A stretch of DNA of 64,000 nt from NCBI GenBank assembly GCA_002238605.1, contig MPMR01000013.1, forward strand, positions 1-64,000, given 5' to 3'. Under the pieces are notes generated by a model that did no database searches, had not been told where the DNA came from, and worked only from the letters and a program-made list of their open reading frames with translations. This stretch comes from BD2-11 clade cluster bacterium bin43 (GTDB taxonomy: Bacteria; Gemmatimonadota; Gemmatimonadetes; Longimicrobiales; Gaopeijiaceae). Shown here one piece after another: positions 52,068 through 61,506 of the stretch. Each line of letters starts with the position of its first letter. The first letter of the stretch is position 1. Made by a program: the position numbers and the translations under genes.

Positions 52068-52404
52068 GGGCGCCTGGATGTCGGGGTGTTCGGGGATGGG
52101 GCCGGGCGGCTGCCGCGGACCGCTTTCGCCGGTGGCTGCAGGCATGGCTCGAGGCCACGCCCTCGTTCGTCGAGCCAACGGGGCCCGGGCGATGTGGACA
52201 GGGAACCATGCAGGCTGGACAGTCCGGGGCGCAAACCTCGCGCGTGCGCCGGGCCCGGCGCCCTCGACCCCGGCCGGCTTCCGATTGACACACGATTCAG
52301 CGGGCAGCCTTATTGACGGAGCGCACCTCTGGCGGCGCAACGCCCTGGTGTGCGCTGCATCCCTCGATGTGACGCATCCCCCGATCGAGAGAGGAGGTTT
52401 CGAC
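52068..52404. other. Divergent intergenic region between exonuclease and amidohydrolase genes
   Basis: No gene is apparent; open frames are Arg/Pro-rich and run antisense to one another. The region must contain promoters for both flanking genes. Only the amidohydrolase ribosome site (GAGGAGG at about 52391-52397) is clear. If the exonuclease starts at ATG 52145 rather than GTG 52067, the first 78 bases are coding. Confidence 0.5.
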
Positions 52405-53739
52405 ATGCACGCTACTGCCCCCCGAACGATTCTCGCCGCGTCGTGGCTGGCCATCGCCGGTCTGGCTCCTGCGCGGGACATGCATGCCCAGATGCCGCCA
52501 CAACGCACCACCGCATTCGTCAACGCGAACGTCGTGCCCATGGACCGCGAAGGCGTGCTCGCCGATTACACGGTCGTGGTCTCCAGCGGGCGCATCGTGG
52601 ACATGGGCCCGTCGGCATCTGTCGATCCGCCCGCCGGCGCCCTGGTCATCGATGCCGGCGGCAAGTACCTCATGCCCGGTCTCGCCGAGATGCACGGACA
52701 CATGCCCGGCGGCGACATCGAGGAAACGGTGATGTTCCTCTACGTGGCCAACGGCGTCACCACCGTGCGCGGGATGCTCGGGCAGGACGGCCATCTTGCG
52801 TTGCGCGCCAGGGCCAACGCCGGGGAGATCATCGCGCCGACGCTCTACATGGCGGGCCCGAGCTTCAACGACGGAAGCGTGAATTCGCCCCGGGAGGCGG
52901 AGGAACAGGTGCGTCGCCAGCAGCGCGAAGGATGGGATCTGCTGAAGATCCATCCGGGACCCACGCTCGACGAATACAACGCCATGGCGGTGACTGCCCA
53001 GGAAGTGGGGATCCGCTTCGCCGGGCATGTTCCGGCCGACGTGGGGCTCGAGCACGCCATCCTCATGGGCCAGGAGACCTTCGACCACCTCGACGGCTAC
53101 ATCGAGTACCTGGACGCCTTCGAGGGCGAGGTGGACGAGGACCGGCTCCAGTACATCGTGCAGCTGACGCGCGACGCGGGCGCCTGGGTCGTCCCCACCA
53201 TGGTCCTCTGGGAGGTCGGCATCATCGGCCGGGGCGACGCGGACGAGTTGGCGGGCTACCCGGAGATGCGCTACTGGCCCTCCGGTCAGGTGTGGGGCTG
53301 GGGGAACCGGCAGAGGGCGGCGGCGTCCCGGACCAGCCCGGAGCGGGCGGCGCAGTGGGCCGCAAACCGCAACCGGGTTCTGAAGGCGCTGTCGGACGGA
53401 GGCGCCGGCATTCTCCTGGGGACCGATTCGCCCCAGATCTTCAGCGTGCCGGGCTTTTCGATCCATCGCGAGTTGAAGGCGATGGCCGACGCGGGGATGT
53501 CCGCCTGGGAGATCCTGGTCAGCGGGACCCGCAACGTGGGTGAGTACTTCCAGGGGAGGGATGCGTTTGGCACGGTGGCGGTCGGGCGGCGCGCGGATCT
53601 CCTGCTGCTGAACGCGAATCCGCTGTCCGACGTGGCCAACGTGGCCGACCGCGCGGGCGTCATGTTCCGGGGCCGCTGGCTGCCCGAAGAGGAAATCCGG
53701 AGAAGGCTTGAGGAGATCGCGGATGAGATGGGGAACTGA
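52405..53739 (+). CDS. Secreted amidohydrolase-family protein
   Basis: The 444-residue protein starts with a signal peptide (MHATAPRTILAASWLAIAGL, cleavage near MHAQM). The catalytic motifs are AEMHGHMPGGD (in place of the usual HxH the sequence reads MHGHM, retaining two His), DLLKIHPGPT, RFAGHVPADVG, FDHLDGYIEY and LLGTDSPQIFSV. GAGGAGG lies 7 bases before the ATG. The stop is followed 19 bases later by the beta-lactamase-like gene. It belongs to the imidazolonepropionase-like branch, probably cleaving extracellular amide or peptide bonds. It opens a hydrolase cluster that runs to 63291. Confidence 0.88.
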   Translation: MHATAPRTILAASWLAIAGLAPARDMHAQMPPQRTTAFVNANVVPMDREGVLADYTVVVSSGRIVDMGPSASVDPPAGALVIDAGGKYLMPGLAEMHGHMPGGDIEETVMFLYVANGVTTVRGMLGQDGHLALRARANAGEIIAPTLYMAGPSFNDGSVNSPREAEEQVRRQQREGWDLLKIHPGPTLDEYNAMAVTAQEVGIRFAGHVPADVGLEHAILMGQETFDHLDGYIEYLDAFEGEVDEDRLQYIVQLTRDAGAWVVPTMVLWEVGIIGRGDADELAGYPEMRYWPSGQVWGWGNRQRAAASRTSPERAAQWAANRNRVLKALSDGGAGILLGTDSPQIFSVPGFSIHRELKAMADAGMSAWEILVSGTRNVGEYFQGRDAFGTVAVGRRADLLLLNANPLSDVANVADRAGVMFRGRWLPEEEIRRRLEEIADEMGN

Positions 53740-53758
53740 GGTGCGGGAGCGGGCTGTG

Positions 53759-54979
53759 ATGGCTGTCCGGCGCGGGTGCGCCTTGGCAAGGGTTTATGCC
53801 ATCGTGGCGGTGCTCGCACCATTTATCGGTGCGCGGCCGGCCCTTGCCCAGGGCGTCGACGCCGACGCCTGGCAGGCCGCCATCTCGCGTTTCGAGCAGA
53901 AGATGGAGGCACAGGTGGCGGCCGACGATGTCGGCGGGGTCAGCGCAGCCGTTGCGCGGGGCAGCGACGTCGTATGGGCCCGGGCCTTCGGATGGGCCGA
54001 CCGCGACCGCCGCATCCCGGCCGGGGTGGGTTCCATCTACCGGGTGGGCTCCATCTCCAAGACGGTCACCGCGGTGGTGATGATGCGGGCGGTTGAGCGG
54101 GGCTACATGGACCTCGACCAGCTGCTGAGCGAGGTCTTTCCGGCGACCGCCCACTTCCCCGGGGCGATGGCGGGGGCCCCCGCGCCGGCCCGGCGGCCGC
54201 TCCCTCCCCGGGGGGCGGGGGGGGCGCCCGGGCCCCCCCCCGCCCGCTTTTCCCCCAGCCACACCTCCGGGCTGGTGCGCGAGCCCGACTGGGACATCGC
54301 CGCCTCCGGGCCCATCGGAATCTGGGAGGAGCGTGTCGTTGCCTCCATTCCGCTCACCCGATTCCAGAACGCGCCGGGGGCGGAGTACTCCTATTCCAAC
54401 ATCGGCTATGGCGCGCTCGGGCTGGCCGTGGCGCGGGCCGTGGGGCGGCCCTTCATGGAGTTCGTGGAAGAGGACGTCTTCAAGCCGCTGGGCATGACCA
54501 GCTCCACCTTCGTCATCGGACCCGAACTGGCGCCCCGACTGACCGTCGGCTACGTGAACCGGGGGGACGGGAACCCGGATCCGGAGCAGCCGGCGCGCGA
54601 GCATGCCGGGCGCGGCTACAAGGTCCCCAACGGAGGCGTCTACTCGACCGTCGGCGACCTGGCCCGCTTCATGGGTGCGCTGCAGGGAAGGGCTTCGCCC
54701 GCGATCCTCTCCGGCGAAAGCGTTGCGGAGATGAGCCGCGTTCACACGCCCGAGGACCCCGACAACGGCTACGGTCTCGGTGTGATGATCCGTACCACGG
54801 ACCACCGGGAGCGGCTGATCGGGCACTCGGGTTCGGTGGCCGGCTACAACGCCTACATGCTCTTCGAACCCGAGTCGGGGCTGGGCGTCGTCCTGCTGCG
54901 CAACTACAACCAGAGCGAGGCCGGCCTGGGCGCCGCGGGACAGGAACTGCTCGTGGAGTTGCTGGGAGCGCTGCGCTGA
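53759..54979 (+). CDS. Secreted serine hydrolase, beta-lactamase/PBP4-like family
   Basis: ATG 53759 gives 406 residues with a signal peptide ending near PALAQG. Family motifs are VGSISKTVTAVVMM (SxxK nucleophile and base), the Tyr motif YSYSNIGYGALG and the third motif HSGSVAGYN. Members include D-aminopeptidases, esterases and carboxypeptidases; clinically relevant beta-lactamase activity is not implied. Between SxxK and YSN, where relatives have a stretch like ITVRDLLSHTSGL, the DNA at about 54165-54255 is an extreme poly-G/C tract translating as Pro/Arg/Gly/Ala repeats before SHTSGL, so that segment is either corrupted sequence or a strange insertion. The frame remains open. Confidence 0.82.
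   Translation: MAVRRGCALARVYAIVAVLAPFIGARPALAQGVDADAWQAAISRFEQKMEAQVAADDVGGVSAAVARGSDVVWARAFGWADRDRRIPAGVGSIYRVGSISKTVTAVVMMRAVERGYMDLDQLLSEVFPATAHFPGAMAGAPAPARRPLPPRGAGGAPGPPPARFSPSHTSGLVREPDWDIAASGPIGIWEERVVASIPLTRFQNAPGAEYSYSNIGYGALGLAVARAVGRPFMEFVEEDVFKPLGMTSSTFVIGPELAPRLTVGYVNRGDGNPDPEQPAREHAGRGYKVPNGGVYSTVGDLARFMGALQGRASPAILSGESVAEMSRVHTPEDPDNGYGLGVMIRTTDHRERLIGHSGSVAGYNAYMLFEPESGLGVVLLRNYNQSEAGLGAAGQELLVELLGALR
54165..54255 (+). other. Anomalous poly-G/C tract inside the serine hydrolase gene
   Basis: About 90 bases consist almost only of G and C runs (for example nine consecutive C and eight consecutive G). They interrupt an otherwise normal coding sequence just before the conserved HTSGL motif, whose flanking residues are family-like. 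The encoded stretch APAPARRPLPPRGAGGAPGP has no counterpart in the family. Base composition and position are what one expects of a consensus or assembly error in a low-complexity patch, but a real insertion cannot be excluded. Confidence 0.6.
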
Positions 54980-55018
54980 GGGCGCCCGGGCCGCAGGCGG
55001 CAGCCGGTCGGTTTCCGC

Positions 55019-56083
55019 TCAGCCGCGCGCGTCGAACAGCCGCATCTGCCCGCCTCGCTCGGGCCTGCGGAAGGCTTCGGTCGCGAGGTCGTACGATCGC
55101 CGCTTCAGCCCGAGCCTTCGGCAGCTGACGCGGAACAGGTTTCCCAGATGCTCGGCGAAGGGCCCTCTCCCGCGCCCCCGCCGCCCGAAGCGCGGGTCGT
55201 AAAGTCTGCCTCCGTGCACCTCTCTCAGGCGCCCGAGCACCTTCTTGCGCCGATCGGGGAAGTGCTGCTCCAGCCATTCGGCGAACAGCTCCTTCACCCC
55301 GAGGGGGAGGCGCAGCAGCATCATCCCGGCATGGGACGCGCCCGCCTCGCGGGCCGCTTCGAGAATCACCGGCAGCTCGTGGTCGTTCAGCCCCGGGATC
55401 AGCGGCGCCACGTTCACCCCCACGGGGATCCCCGCGTCCGCCAGCGCCCGCACAGCACCGAGCCGGCGGGCGGGAATCGAGGTTCTCGGCTCCATCACCC
55501 GGCGGAGATCGTTCCGCAGCGTCGTGATCGAAAGGGTAACCATCACCGTTCGATGCTCCGCCATGCGCGACAGGATGTCGATGTCCCTCGCCACCAGGTG
55601 GTTCTTCGTGACGATCGACACGGGATGCCGGCACTCGAGCAGCACCTCCAGGCAGGCGCGCGTGACCCTAAGCCGGCGCTCCACCGGCTGGTAGGGATCG
55701 GTCACGCCGCTGAGCGCGAGCACCTGAGGCTGCCAGGCGCGTCCGGCCAGCGCCTTCTTCAACAGCTCGGCGGCATCGGGCTTGACCATGATCCGGGTCT
55801 CGAAGTCGAGCCCCGCCGAGAACCCCAGGTATTCGTGTGTCGGTCTCGCGTAGCAGTAGCTGCAGCCGTGCTCGCAGCCGCGGTAGGGGTTGAGGCTGAC
55901 CGAAAAGCCCAGGTCCGGACTCGAGTTGCGCGAGATGACGCTCCGGGACCGGTCGATGAAGAACCGGGTCCCGGGAGCCGGCTCATCCCCGGCGCCGAGC
56001 TCCGCTTCCGGCTCCAGGTGAAGCCGCTCGAAGCGATTGGGCGGATCGCCCGAGGCTCCGCGGCCTCGAACAGGCAGTCGCAT
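55019..56083 (-). CDS. Radical SAM protein, SPL/PA0069-like family
   Basis: The 354-residue protein has the CxxxCxxC cluster in GCEHGCSYCYARPTHEYLGF (Cys70, Cys74, Cys77), LALSGVTDPYQPVERRLRVT, SIVTKNHLVARD and VAPLIPGLNDHELP. This is the PA0069/Rv2578c-like group of SPL-type radical SAM enzymes, whose function is not established; DNA repair-like roles have been suggested from similarity to spore photoproduct lyase. It lies on the opposite strand to the flanking hydrolases and interrupts their cluster. ATG 56083 is the plausible start; a 250-base divergent region separates it from the next amidohydrolase. Confidence 0.92.
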   Translation of the reverse strand: MRLPVRGRGASGDPPNRFERLHLEPEAELGAGDEPAPGTRFFIDRSRSVISRNSSPDLGFSVSLNPYRGCEHGCSYCYARPTHEYLGFSAGLDFETRIMVKPDAAELLKKALAGRAWQPQVLALSGVTDPYQPVERRLRVTRACLEVLLECRHPVSIVTKNHLVARDIDILSRMAEHRTVMVTLSITTLRNDLRRVMEPRTSIPARRLGAVRALADAGIPVGVNVAPLIPGLNDHELPVILEAAREAGASHAGMMLLRLPLGVKELFAEWLEQHFPDRRKKVLGRLREVHGGRLYDPRFGRRGRGRGPFAEHLGNLFRVSCRRLGLKRRSYDLATEAFRRPERGGQMRLFDARG

Positions 56084-56329
56084 GGGAGTGGCTGGTCCGC
56101 CAGCGTCCCGGGAGGCTCGCTACTTGCGCCAGGCTCCCGGCGACGTCGGAGTTTGAGATTCGGTGTCTATTCGGTAACAGGGCAGGGGTGGTCGCCGCAA
56201 GGGGTGGCCCGGATTGCCGGGGCCCCGGTGCGCGATTCCGCCGCCGGCCGTATGGTGGACGCTCGGAAGCCGCAATCTCCCGGAGAGCCGTGCACCCGTG
56301 CGGGCAGCGCGCAAGGAAGAAACGATCCC

Positions 56330-57670
56330 ATGAAGAATCCGCGTCCATGCGCAGCGCTCGCGGCGGGTCCTCTGATCCTGAGTCTCGCGCTTCCGGGCCT
56401 CGTTGCACCCCGGCCGGCCAGTGCACAGGACGGAACCATGGCGCTGGTGGGCGGGATGCTGCTGGACGGATACGAGACGGCTCCCATCCATCACGCGGCC
56501 GTCGTCATCGAGGGCAATCGCATCGTCGCCGTGGGACCCGCCAGCGAGATCGAGATCCCCGCGGGTGCCGAGGTGATCAGCACGGAGGGCATGACCATGC
56601 TCCCCGGCCTGGTCGACCTGCACGTCCACCTGATGATCCTCGGCCACGGCGAGTACTCCGAGTGGTGGCCCATCCTCGACAAGGCGCGCGAGGAGATGAT
56701 GGCGCTCTCGGCGAGGCAGCTCCTGATGGCCGGCGTCACCACGGCTGTCGATCTGGGCGCCCCGCTCGAAATCCTGAACGTGCGGGACGGCATCGACGAA
56801 GGCCGCCTACCGGGTCCGCGCATGCTGGTGAGCGGCCCCTGGATCACCCGCGCCGGGCGGCAGTGGCCGGACTGGTTCCAGCGTCGCATCTCCTCTCCGG
56901 AGGAAGCCGCCGCGCAGACCGACGACCTCATCGACGCGGGCGTCGACGTGATCAAGATCTGGGCGGGGATGACCGAGGATGACATGCGGGCGGTCGTCGA
57001 GGCGGCGCACCGTCGGGGGATCGAGGTCCACACCCATCTGTACGCGCCCGAGGACATGTGGGCGGCCATCCGGGCCGGCACGGACGTCATCCAGCACGCG
57101 GGTTCGGGCGGCAACCCGCCCTACGGCGACGACCTCATCGCGGAGGTCGCCCACCGCGGGATCCCCGTCGTGCAGACCATCGCGCACCGCATCTGGGTCT
57201 ATCCCGCGACCCTCGAGTTTCCGGAGCGGCTGCAGGATCGCCGGCTGAAGGAGGACCTGCCCCCCGACCTGTACCGGGAATTCCAGCGTTCCTTCGAGGA
57301 CTTCCACCGCAACTCGTATTTCCGGACGACGCCCCGCCAGATCCGCAACTCGGAGGTCGCGGCCCGGCAGTTCATCGAAGGAGGCGCGGTGATCGCCATG
57401 GGCACCGATTCAGGGTCGCCCATGAACTTCCACACCGAGGCCGCGTGGCGGGAGATTTCCGCCCTGGTGGACTCGGGTATGACGCCCCTGGCCGCGATCT
57501 CGGCCTCGACCAAGACGGGGGCCGAGGTGATCGGCCGGGGAAGAGATCTCGGAACGATCGAGCCGGGCAAGCTGGCCGACATCATCGTCGTGGAGGGAAA
57601 TCCTCTGTTCGACATCAACGTCCTCGGCTATGTCCGGATGGTTGTCAAGGACGGCGTGAGGTACAAATGA
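56330..57670 (+). CDS. Secreted amidohydrolase-family protein
   Basis: ATG 56330 opens a signal peptide (MKNPRPCAALAAGPLILSLA, cleavage near ASAQD); AAGGAAG lies 11 bases upstream. The 446-residue metal-dependent hydrolase has VDLHVHLMIL, VDVIKIWAGM, EVHTHLYAPE, DVIQHAGSGG and AMGTDSGSPMN. The C-terminal motif LGTIEPGKLADIIVVEGNPL is typical of exported amidohydrolases in this lineage. It is followed 62 bases later by another paralogous amidohydrolase and probably shares a transcript with it. The substrate is unknown; these paralogues may differ in the peptide, imide or lactam they cut. Confidence 0.92.
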   Translation: MKNPRPCAALAAGPLILSLALPGLVAPRPASAQDGTMALVGGMLLDGYETAPIHHAAVVIEGNRIVAVGPASEIEIPAGAEVISTEGMTMLPGLVDLHVHLMILGHGEYSEWWPILDKAREEMMALSARQLLMAGVTTAVDLGAPLEILNVRDGIDEGRLPGPRMLVSGPWITRAGRQWPDWFQRRISSPEEAAAQTDDLIDAGVDVIKIWAGMTEDDMRAVVEAAHRRGIEVHTHLYAPEDMWAAIRAGTDVIQHAGSGGNPPYGDDLIAEVAHRGIPVVQTIAHRIWVYPATLEFPERLQDRRLKEDLPPDLYREFQRSFEDFHRNSYFRTTPRQIRNSEVAARQFIEGGAVIAMGTDSGSPMNFHTEAAWREISALVDSGMTPLAAISASTKTGAEVIGRGRDLGTIEPGKLADIIVVEGNPLFDINVLGYVRMVVKDGVRYK

Positions 57671-57732
57671 TGGCATACCGTTGCGGAAGGGCTGGGGATC
57701 GCAGGCGAAACGGACTTCCCGGGAGGGAGCGC

Positions 57733-59145
57733 ATGAAGAGCGGACAACGGCGGCTCGGGGCGATGACGATCCGGAAGGGCCGTCTGCCGAAGCGACCCGG
57801 TGCGATCCGGATCGGCGTGGGGTTCCTGCTGGTGTCGGCGGTTTCGTGGGCGGTGGCTCCCTCCGGCCTCGACGCGCAGCGGGTCACCCTGCCCGACAGT
57901 ACCGAACTGACCGCGGTCGTCGCCGGACGCCTCATTGACGGCGTGGACGGCAGCGTGCGCGAGAACGTCACCATCCTGGTGCGCGGCACCCGCCTGGAGG
58001 CCGTGGGGGAGGGGATCGCAGTGCCGCCGGGAGCGACGCTCATCGATCTCTCCGGCCACACGGTGATGCCCGGGTTCATCGACCTTCACACCCACATCAC
58101 CAGCGACCCCGGGGGCGGAGGCAGCGGCCTGCGCCGCTGGCCCGGACACCTGGCCATCGCGGGCGTCATGAACGCCAGAATCACCCTCGAGGCGGGTTTC
58201 ACCACCATCCGCAACGTCGGAAGCGACGACTTCGCCGACGTGGCGCTGCGCGATGCCATCAACGCGGGCATGGTGCCGGGACCGCGCATGTACACGGCCG
58301 TTCACTCCCTCGGGATCACCGGAGGACACTGCGACAGCAACGGCTACCGCCCGGACATCTTCGAGGAGCCCGGAATCGAGGACGGCATCGCCCAGGGCGC
58401 CGAGCGCGTGCGCGAGGCGGTGAACTACCAGATCAAGTATGGCGCCGACGTCATCAAGTTCTGCGCCACGGGCGGCGTGCTCTCGGAGGGCGACGCCGTG
58501 GGGGTCCAGCAATACACCGAAGAGGAGATGGTCGTGCTGGTCCGGACCGCCAACATGGCCGAGCGCACGGTGGCGGCCCACGCGCACGGACTGGAGGGGA
58601 TCAAGGCGGCCGTGCGGGCCGGCGTCACGTCCATCGAGCACGGGTCCATGCTGGACGACGAAACGGTGCGTCTGATGGCCGAGCACGGCACCTATCTGGT
58701 CCCCACCATGATGGCGTTCGAGGATGTCCGCGAGCGGGCGTTGGCGGGCACGCTCGGCGGGCTGCCGGGCCAGAAGGCGCTCGAGATCTACCCGTACTTC
58801 CGCGAGTCCATTCAGCTCGCGATGCGGGAGGGCGTGAACATCGGCTTCGGCACCGACGCCGGGGTCTTCCCGCACGGGGAAAACGCGGGAGAGTTCCGCC
58901 TGCTGGTGGACGCGGGCATGTCGCCGGCGGATGCGATCCTGGCCGCGACCCGCGAGGCCGCGATCGTGCTCCACCGGACGGACGAACTGGGAAGCGTGGA
59001 GGCGGGCAAGGTCGCGGATCTGGTGGCGGTGCGGGGAGATCCGCTGGCCGACATCGATCTGCTTCAGGACATCGACTTCGTCATGAAAGATGGCGTGGTC
59101 TACAAGCAGGACGGACGCGGCGCGGGACGCCCGGCCACGGAGTAG
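57733..59145 (+). CDS. Secreted amidohydrolase-family protein
   Basis: The 470-residue protein is a paralogue of the preceding hydrolase. GGGAGGGAG precedes ATG 57733; the long n-region (KSGQRRLGAMTIRKGRLPKR) leads to a hydrophobic core IGVGFLLVSAVSWAV and cleavage near LDAQR. An internal ATG at 57763 is an alternative start with a more usual signal length. Metal-site motifs are IDLHTHITSD, ADVIKFCATGG, VAAHAHGLEG, SIEHGSMLDD and GFGTDAGVFPHGEN, giving a complete binuclear-type site with Lys. This pattern resembles secreted Xaa-Pro dipeptidase-like amidohydrolases. Confidence 0.92.
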   Translation: MKSGQRRLGAMTIRKGRLPKRPGAIRIGVGFLLVSAVSWAVAPSGLDAQRVTLPDSTELTAVVAGRLIDGVDGSVRENVTILVRGTRLEAVGEGIAVPPGATLIDLSGHTVMPGFIDLHTHITSDPGGGGSGLRRWPGHLAIAGVMNARITLEAGFTTIRNVGSDDFADVALRDAINAGMVPGPRMYTAVHSLGITGGHCDSNGYRPDIFEEPGIEDGIAQGAERVREAVNYQIKYGADVIKFCATGGVLSEGDAVGVQQYTEEEMVVLVRTANMAERTVAAHAHGLEGIKAAVRAGVTSIEHGSMLDDETVRLMAEHGTYLVPTMMAFEDVRERALAGTLGGLPGQKALEIYPYFRESIQLAMREGVNIGFGTDAGVFPHGENAGEFRLLVDAGMSPADAILAATREAAIVLHRTDELGSVEAGKVADLVAVRGDPLADIDLLQDIDFVMKDGVVYKQDGRGAGRPATE

Positions 59146-59217
59146 GAGCGCGGGACCGCCGCATTCCTGGCCGGCGGGCCCCGCATGACGCTTATCCTCT
59201 CACGGGAGATGAGGGAA

Positions 59218-60357
59218 ATGACGACGAATCGACGCGACTTTCTCCGGCTGTCGGCCGTGGCCGGCGGCGGTATCGGTCTCGGGCTCGGGTACCCGGCCTC
59301 GGCGAACGGGCATGGGTCCGAAGCGGCCAGGCGGCCGCGCAGGGCTTCCCGCATCCTCTTGCTCGGAGGCACGGGGTTCATCGGCCCCTGGCAGGTCGAT
59401 CGCATTCTGTCGCGCGGCCACGAGCTCACCCTGTTCAATCGCGGGCGCAGCCAGCCGCGCATGTTCCAGGACCGTTTCAGCGGGCTGGAAAACCTGATAG
59501 GAGACCGCGACGGCGACCTTTCGTCCCTCGCGGGAGACCGCACCTGGGACGTGGTCATCGACAACTCCGGCTACACCCCCGACCAGGTTCGCGCCACGGC
59601 CCGCTTGCTGGTGGACCGGACGGATCAATACCTCTTCATCTCCACCCAGGCGGCCTACATGTCCCGGGTGGAGATCGGGATCGACGAGTCCGCCGTGGTG
59701 GGACAGGCGGACCTGCCGATGGAGGAGTGGGAGGGCTACGGGCCGATGAAGGCGCTGGCGGAGCAGGAGCTGCAGGCGGCCTTCGGGGACCGCTGCACCA
59801 TCGTCCGCCCCGGCCTGGTGGCGGGCCCCGGGGACCGGAGCGACCGCTTCACCTACTGGTGCGCGCGCATGGACCGGGGCGGGGAAGTGCTCGCTCCCAA
59901 CACCCCCATGGATCCCGTGCAGTACATCGACGTGCGGGATCTGGCCGAGTTCATGGTTCATCTGCTCGAACAGGAGACGAGGGGCCTCTACAACGTGATC
60001 GGACCGGAGGGCGACCTGCACATGGAGGAGTTCCTCCACGGGATCAAGGCGGTGACTTCGACGCCCTCGAACCTCACCTTCGTCGCCCTCGATTTCCTGC
60101 GTGATCAGGGCGTCCGGCCCTGGAGCGACCTGCCGGTCTGGCAGCCGCCGGTGGGACCGACCACGGGGTTCGCGCGCATGAGCCGCGCCCGGGGCATCGC
60201 CGCCGGCCTGCGCTATCGGCCGCTCGCGGTCACCGCGGCCGAGACGCTCGAGTGGTGGAAGGCGCTTCCCGAAGAGGATCGGATGCCCATGCGCTCGGGC
60301 CTCGCCGCCGAACGCGAGGCCGAGGTGCTTGCGGCCTGGCACCGGAGGTCGGGCTAG
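59218..60357 (+). CDS. Tat-exported NAD-dependent epimerase/dehydratase-like protein
   Basis: ATG 59218 gives MTTNRRDFLRLSAVAGGGIG, a twin-arginine signal (NRRDF), so the 379-residue protein is exported folded with its cofactor. The extended-SDR Rossmann motif ILLLGGTGFIGPWQVDRI follows, with VVIDNSGYTPDQVRATARLL and GYGPMKALAEQEL, where the Tyr/Lys pair of the active site should be (YGPMK). VRPGLVAGPGDRSDR matches epimerase-family nucleotide or sugar binding. An ATG at 59185 would lengthen the n-region. Periplasmic NAD-dependent epimerases are unusual because the periplasm lacks free NAD; the cofactor is probably tightly bound. Confidence 0.88.
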   Translation: MTTNRRDFLRLSAVAGGGIGLGLGYPASANGHGSEAARRPRRASRILLLGGTGFIGPWQVDRILSRGHELTLFNRGRSQPRMFQDRFSGLENLIGDRDGDLSSLAGDRTWDVVIDNSGYTPDQVRATARLLVDRTDQYLFISTQAAYMSRVEIGIDESAVVGQADLPMEEWEGYGPMKALAEQELQAAFGDRCTIVRPGLVAGPGDRSDRFTYWCARMDRGGEVLAPNTPMDPVQYIDVRDLAEFMVHLLEQETRGLYNVIGPEGDLHMEEFLHGIKAVTSTPSNLTFVALDFLRDQGVRPWSDLPVWQPPVGPTTGFARMSRARGIAAGLRYRPLAVTAAETLEWWKALPEEDRMPMRSGLAAEREAEVLAAWHRRSG

Positions 60358-60539
60358 CCTTCCGAGGAGGAGCTCCTGGCGGCGTTCGAGCGGCGCCGCA
60401 TCGGTGCCGGATCGCTTCGCCGGGACCGCGGTCTGCGCAGTTCGCGGCTGGCTTGCGTACCGCCATTTCCGCCGTTACGGTGCCGATGCATGCATCCCGG
60501 TCAGTTTCTGACCGCAATCCCGCAATCCCGGAGGCATTG

Positions 60540-61415
60540 ATGGCCCGGTTCGTGAAGCTGTTCGCCCTCGCCCTGCTCCTTCTCCCGAACGCGGTCGACG
60601 CGCAGCAGGCGCCCAGGCCCGGGAGCGGCGGAAACCCGATCGATCCCGACGCGGCGCGTCCGATCGACGCACTGGAGTCCGTCTGGATCGAGGAACTCAC
60701 CTTCATGGAGGTGCGCGACGCGATCCGTGCCGGGAAGACGACGGTGCTCGTGCCCACCGGCGGAGTGGAGGAAAACGGCCCCTACCTGGCGGGCGGCAAG
60801 CACAACTACATCCTGCAGCAGACGGCCGAGGCGATCGCGCGCAAGCTGGGCAATGCCCTCATCGCCCCGATCATCAAGTACGTACCCGAAGGGGAGATCG
60901 ACCTGGAACCCGGCACCATCCGCTATCCGGGCACCATCGGGGTGAGGGTCGAGACCTTCAAGAGCGTGCTCACCGATGTCTCCACCGCCCTGCGGGCCAA
61001 CGGCTTCGAACACATCCTCCTCATCGGCGACAGCGGCGGCAATCAGCAGCCGCAACTCGAGGTGGCGCAGGCCCTTTCCGCCAAGTGGACCGATGGCAGG
61101 ACCAGCATCCATCATGTTCCCGAGTACTACAACTGGGTGCAGCGGCAGGAATGGCTGCGGGAGCGCGGCATCAACGAGGTGATGCAGGACCCCGGCCTTC
61201 ACGACGAGTTCAGTGCCACCTCCATCATGATGCTCACGGATCCCACCACCGTACGCATGGAGCAGCGCATCCGCGCGGGACACTTCTCGATCAACGGCGT
61301 CGACCTCGCGCCCATCCCCCGCACCCTGACGCTCGGGCGCGAGCTCGTGGACTGGATCGCGGATGTCTCGGTGGAGGCCATCCACGCGGCCATCGCGGAG
61401 TCCGACCGCAACTGA
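60540..61415 (+). CDS. Secreted creatininase-family amidohydrolase
   Basis: ATG 60540 gives 291 residues with a signal peptide ending near AVDAQQ; GGAGG lies upstream. The creatininase fold is recognisable: LVPTGGVEENGPYLAGGKHN carries the metal-binding Glu and His/Asp of the EenGp motif, YPGTIGVRVETFKSVLTD follows, and HILLIGDSGGNQQPQ holds the conserved Asp and Asn. In the canonical family the site reads GSxEqHGpHLP, so the replacement of the usual HG by NG is notable. Members cleave cyclic amides such as creatinine or the intermediates of riboflavin/F420 and mycofactocin maturation; a secreted form suggests a scavenging role. Confidence 0.9.
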   Translation: MARFVKLFALALLLLPNAVDAQQAPRPGSGGNPIDPDAARPIDALESVWIEELTFMEVRDAIRAGKTTVLVPTGGVEENGPYLAGGKHNYILQQTAEAIARKLGNALIAPIIKYVPEGEIDLEPGTIRYPGTIGVRVETFKSVLTDVSTALRANGFEHILLIGDSGGNQQPQLEVAQALSAKWTDGRTSIHHVPEYYNWVQRQEWLRERGINEVMQDPGLHDEFSATSIMMLTDPTTVRMEQRIRAGHFSINGVDLAPIPRTLTLGRELVDWIADVSVEAIHAAIAESDRN

Positions 61416-61506
61416 ACCGTCGGAACTCCGCAAGAATCAGGACGCAGGTTGTCGATGCTTCGCCCGTGAAGCGGGCGGGAACATCATTTCCTTACAGGAG
61501 ATCGTC

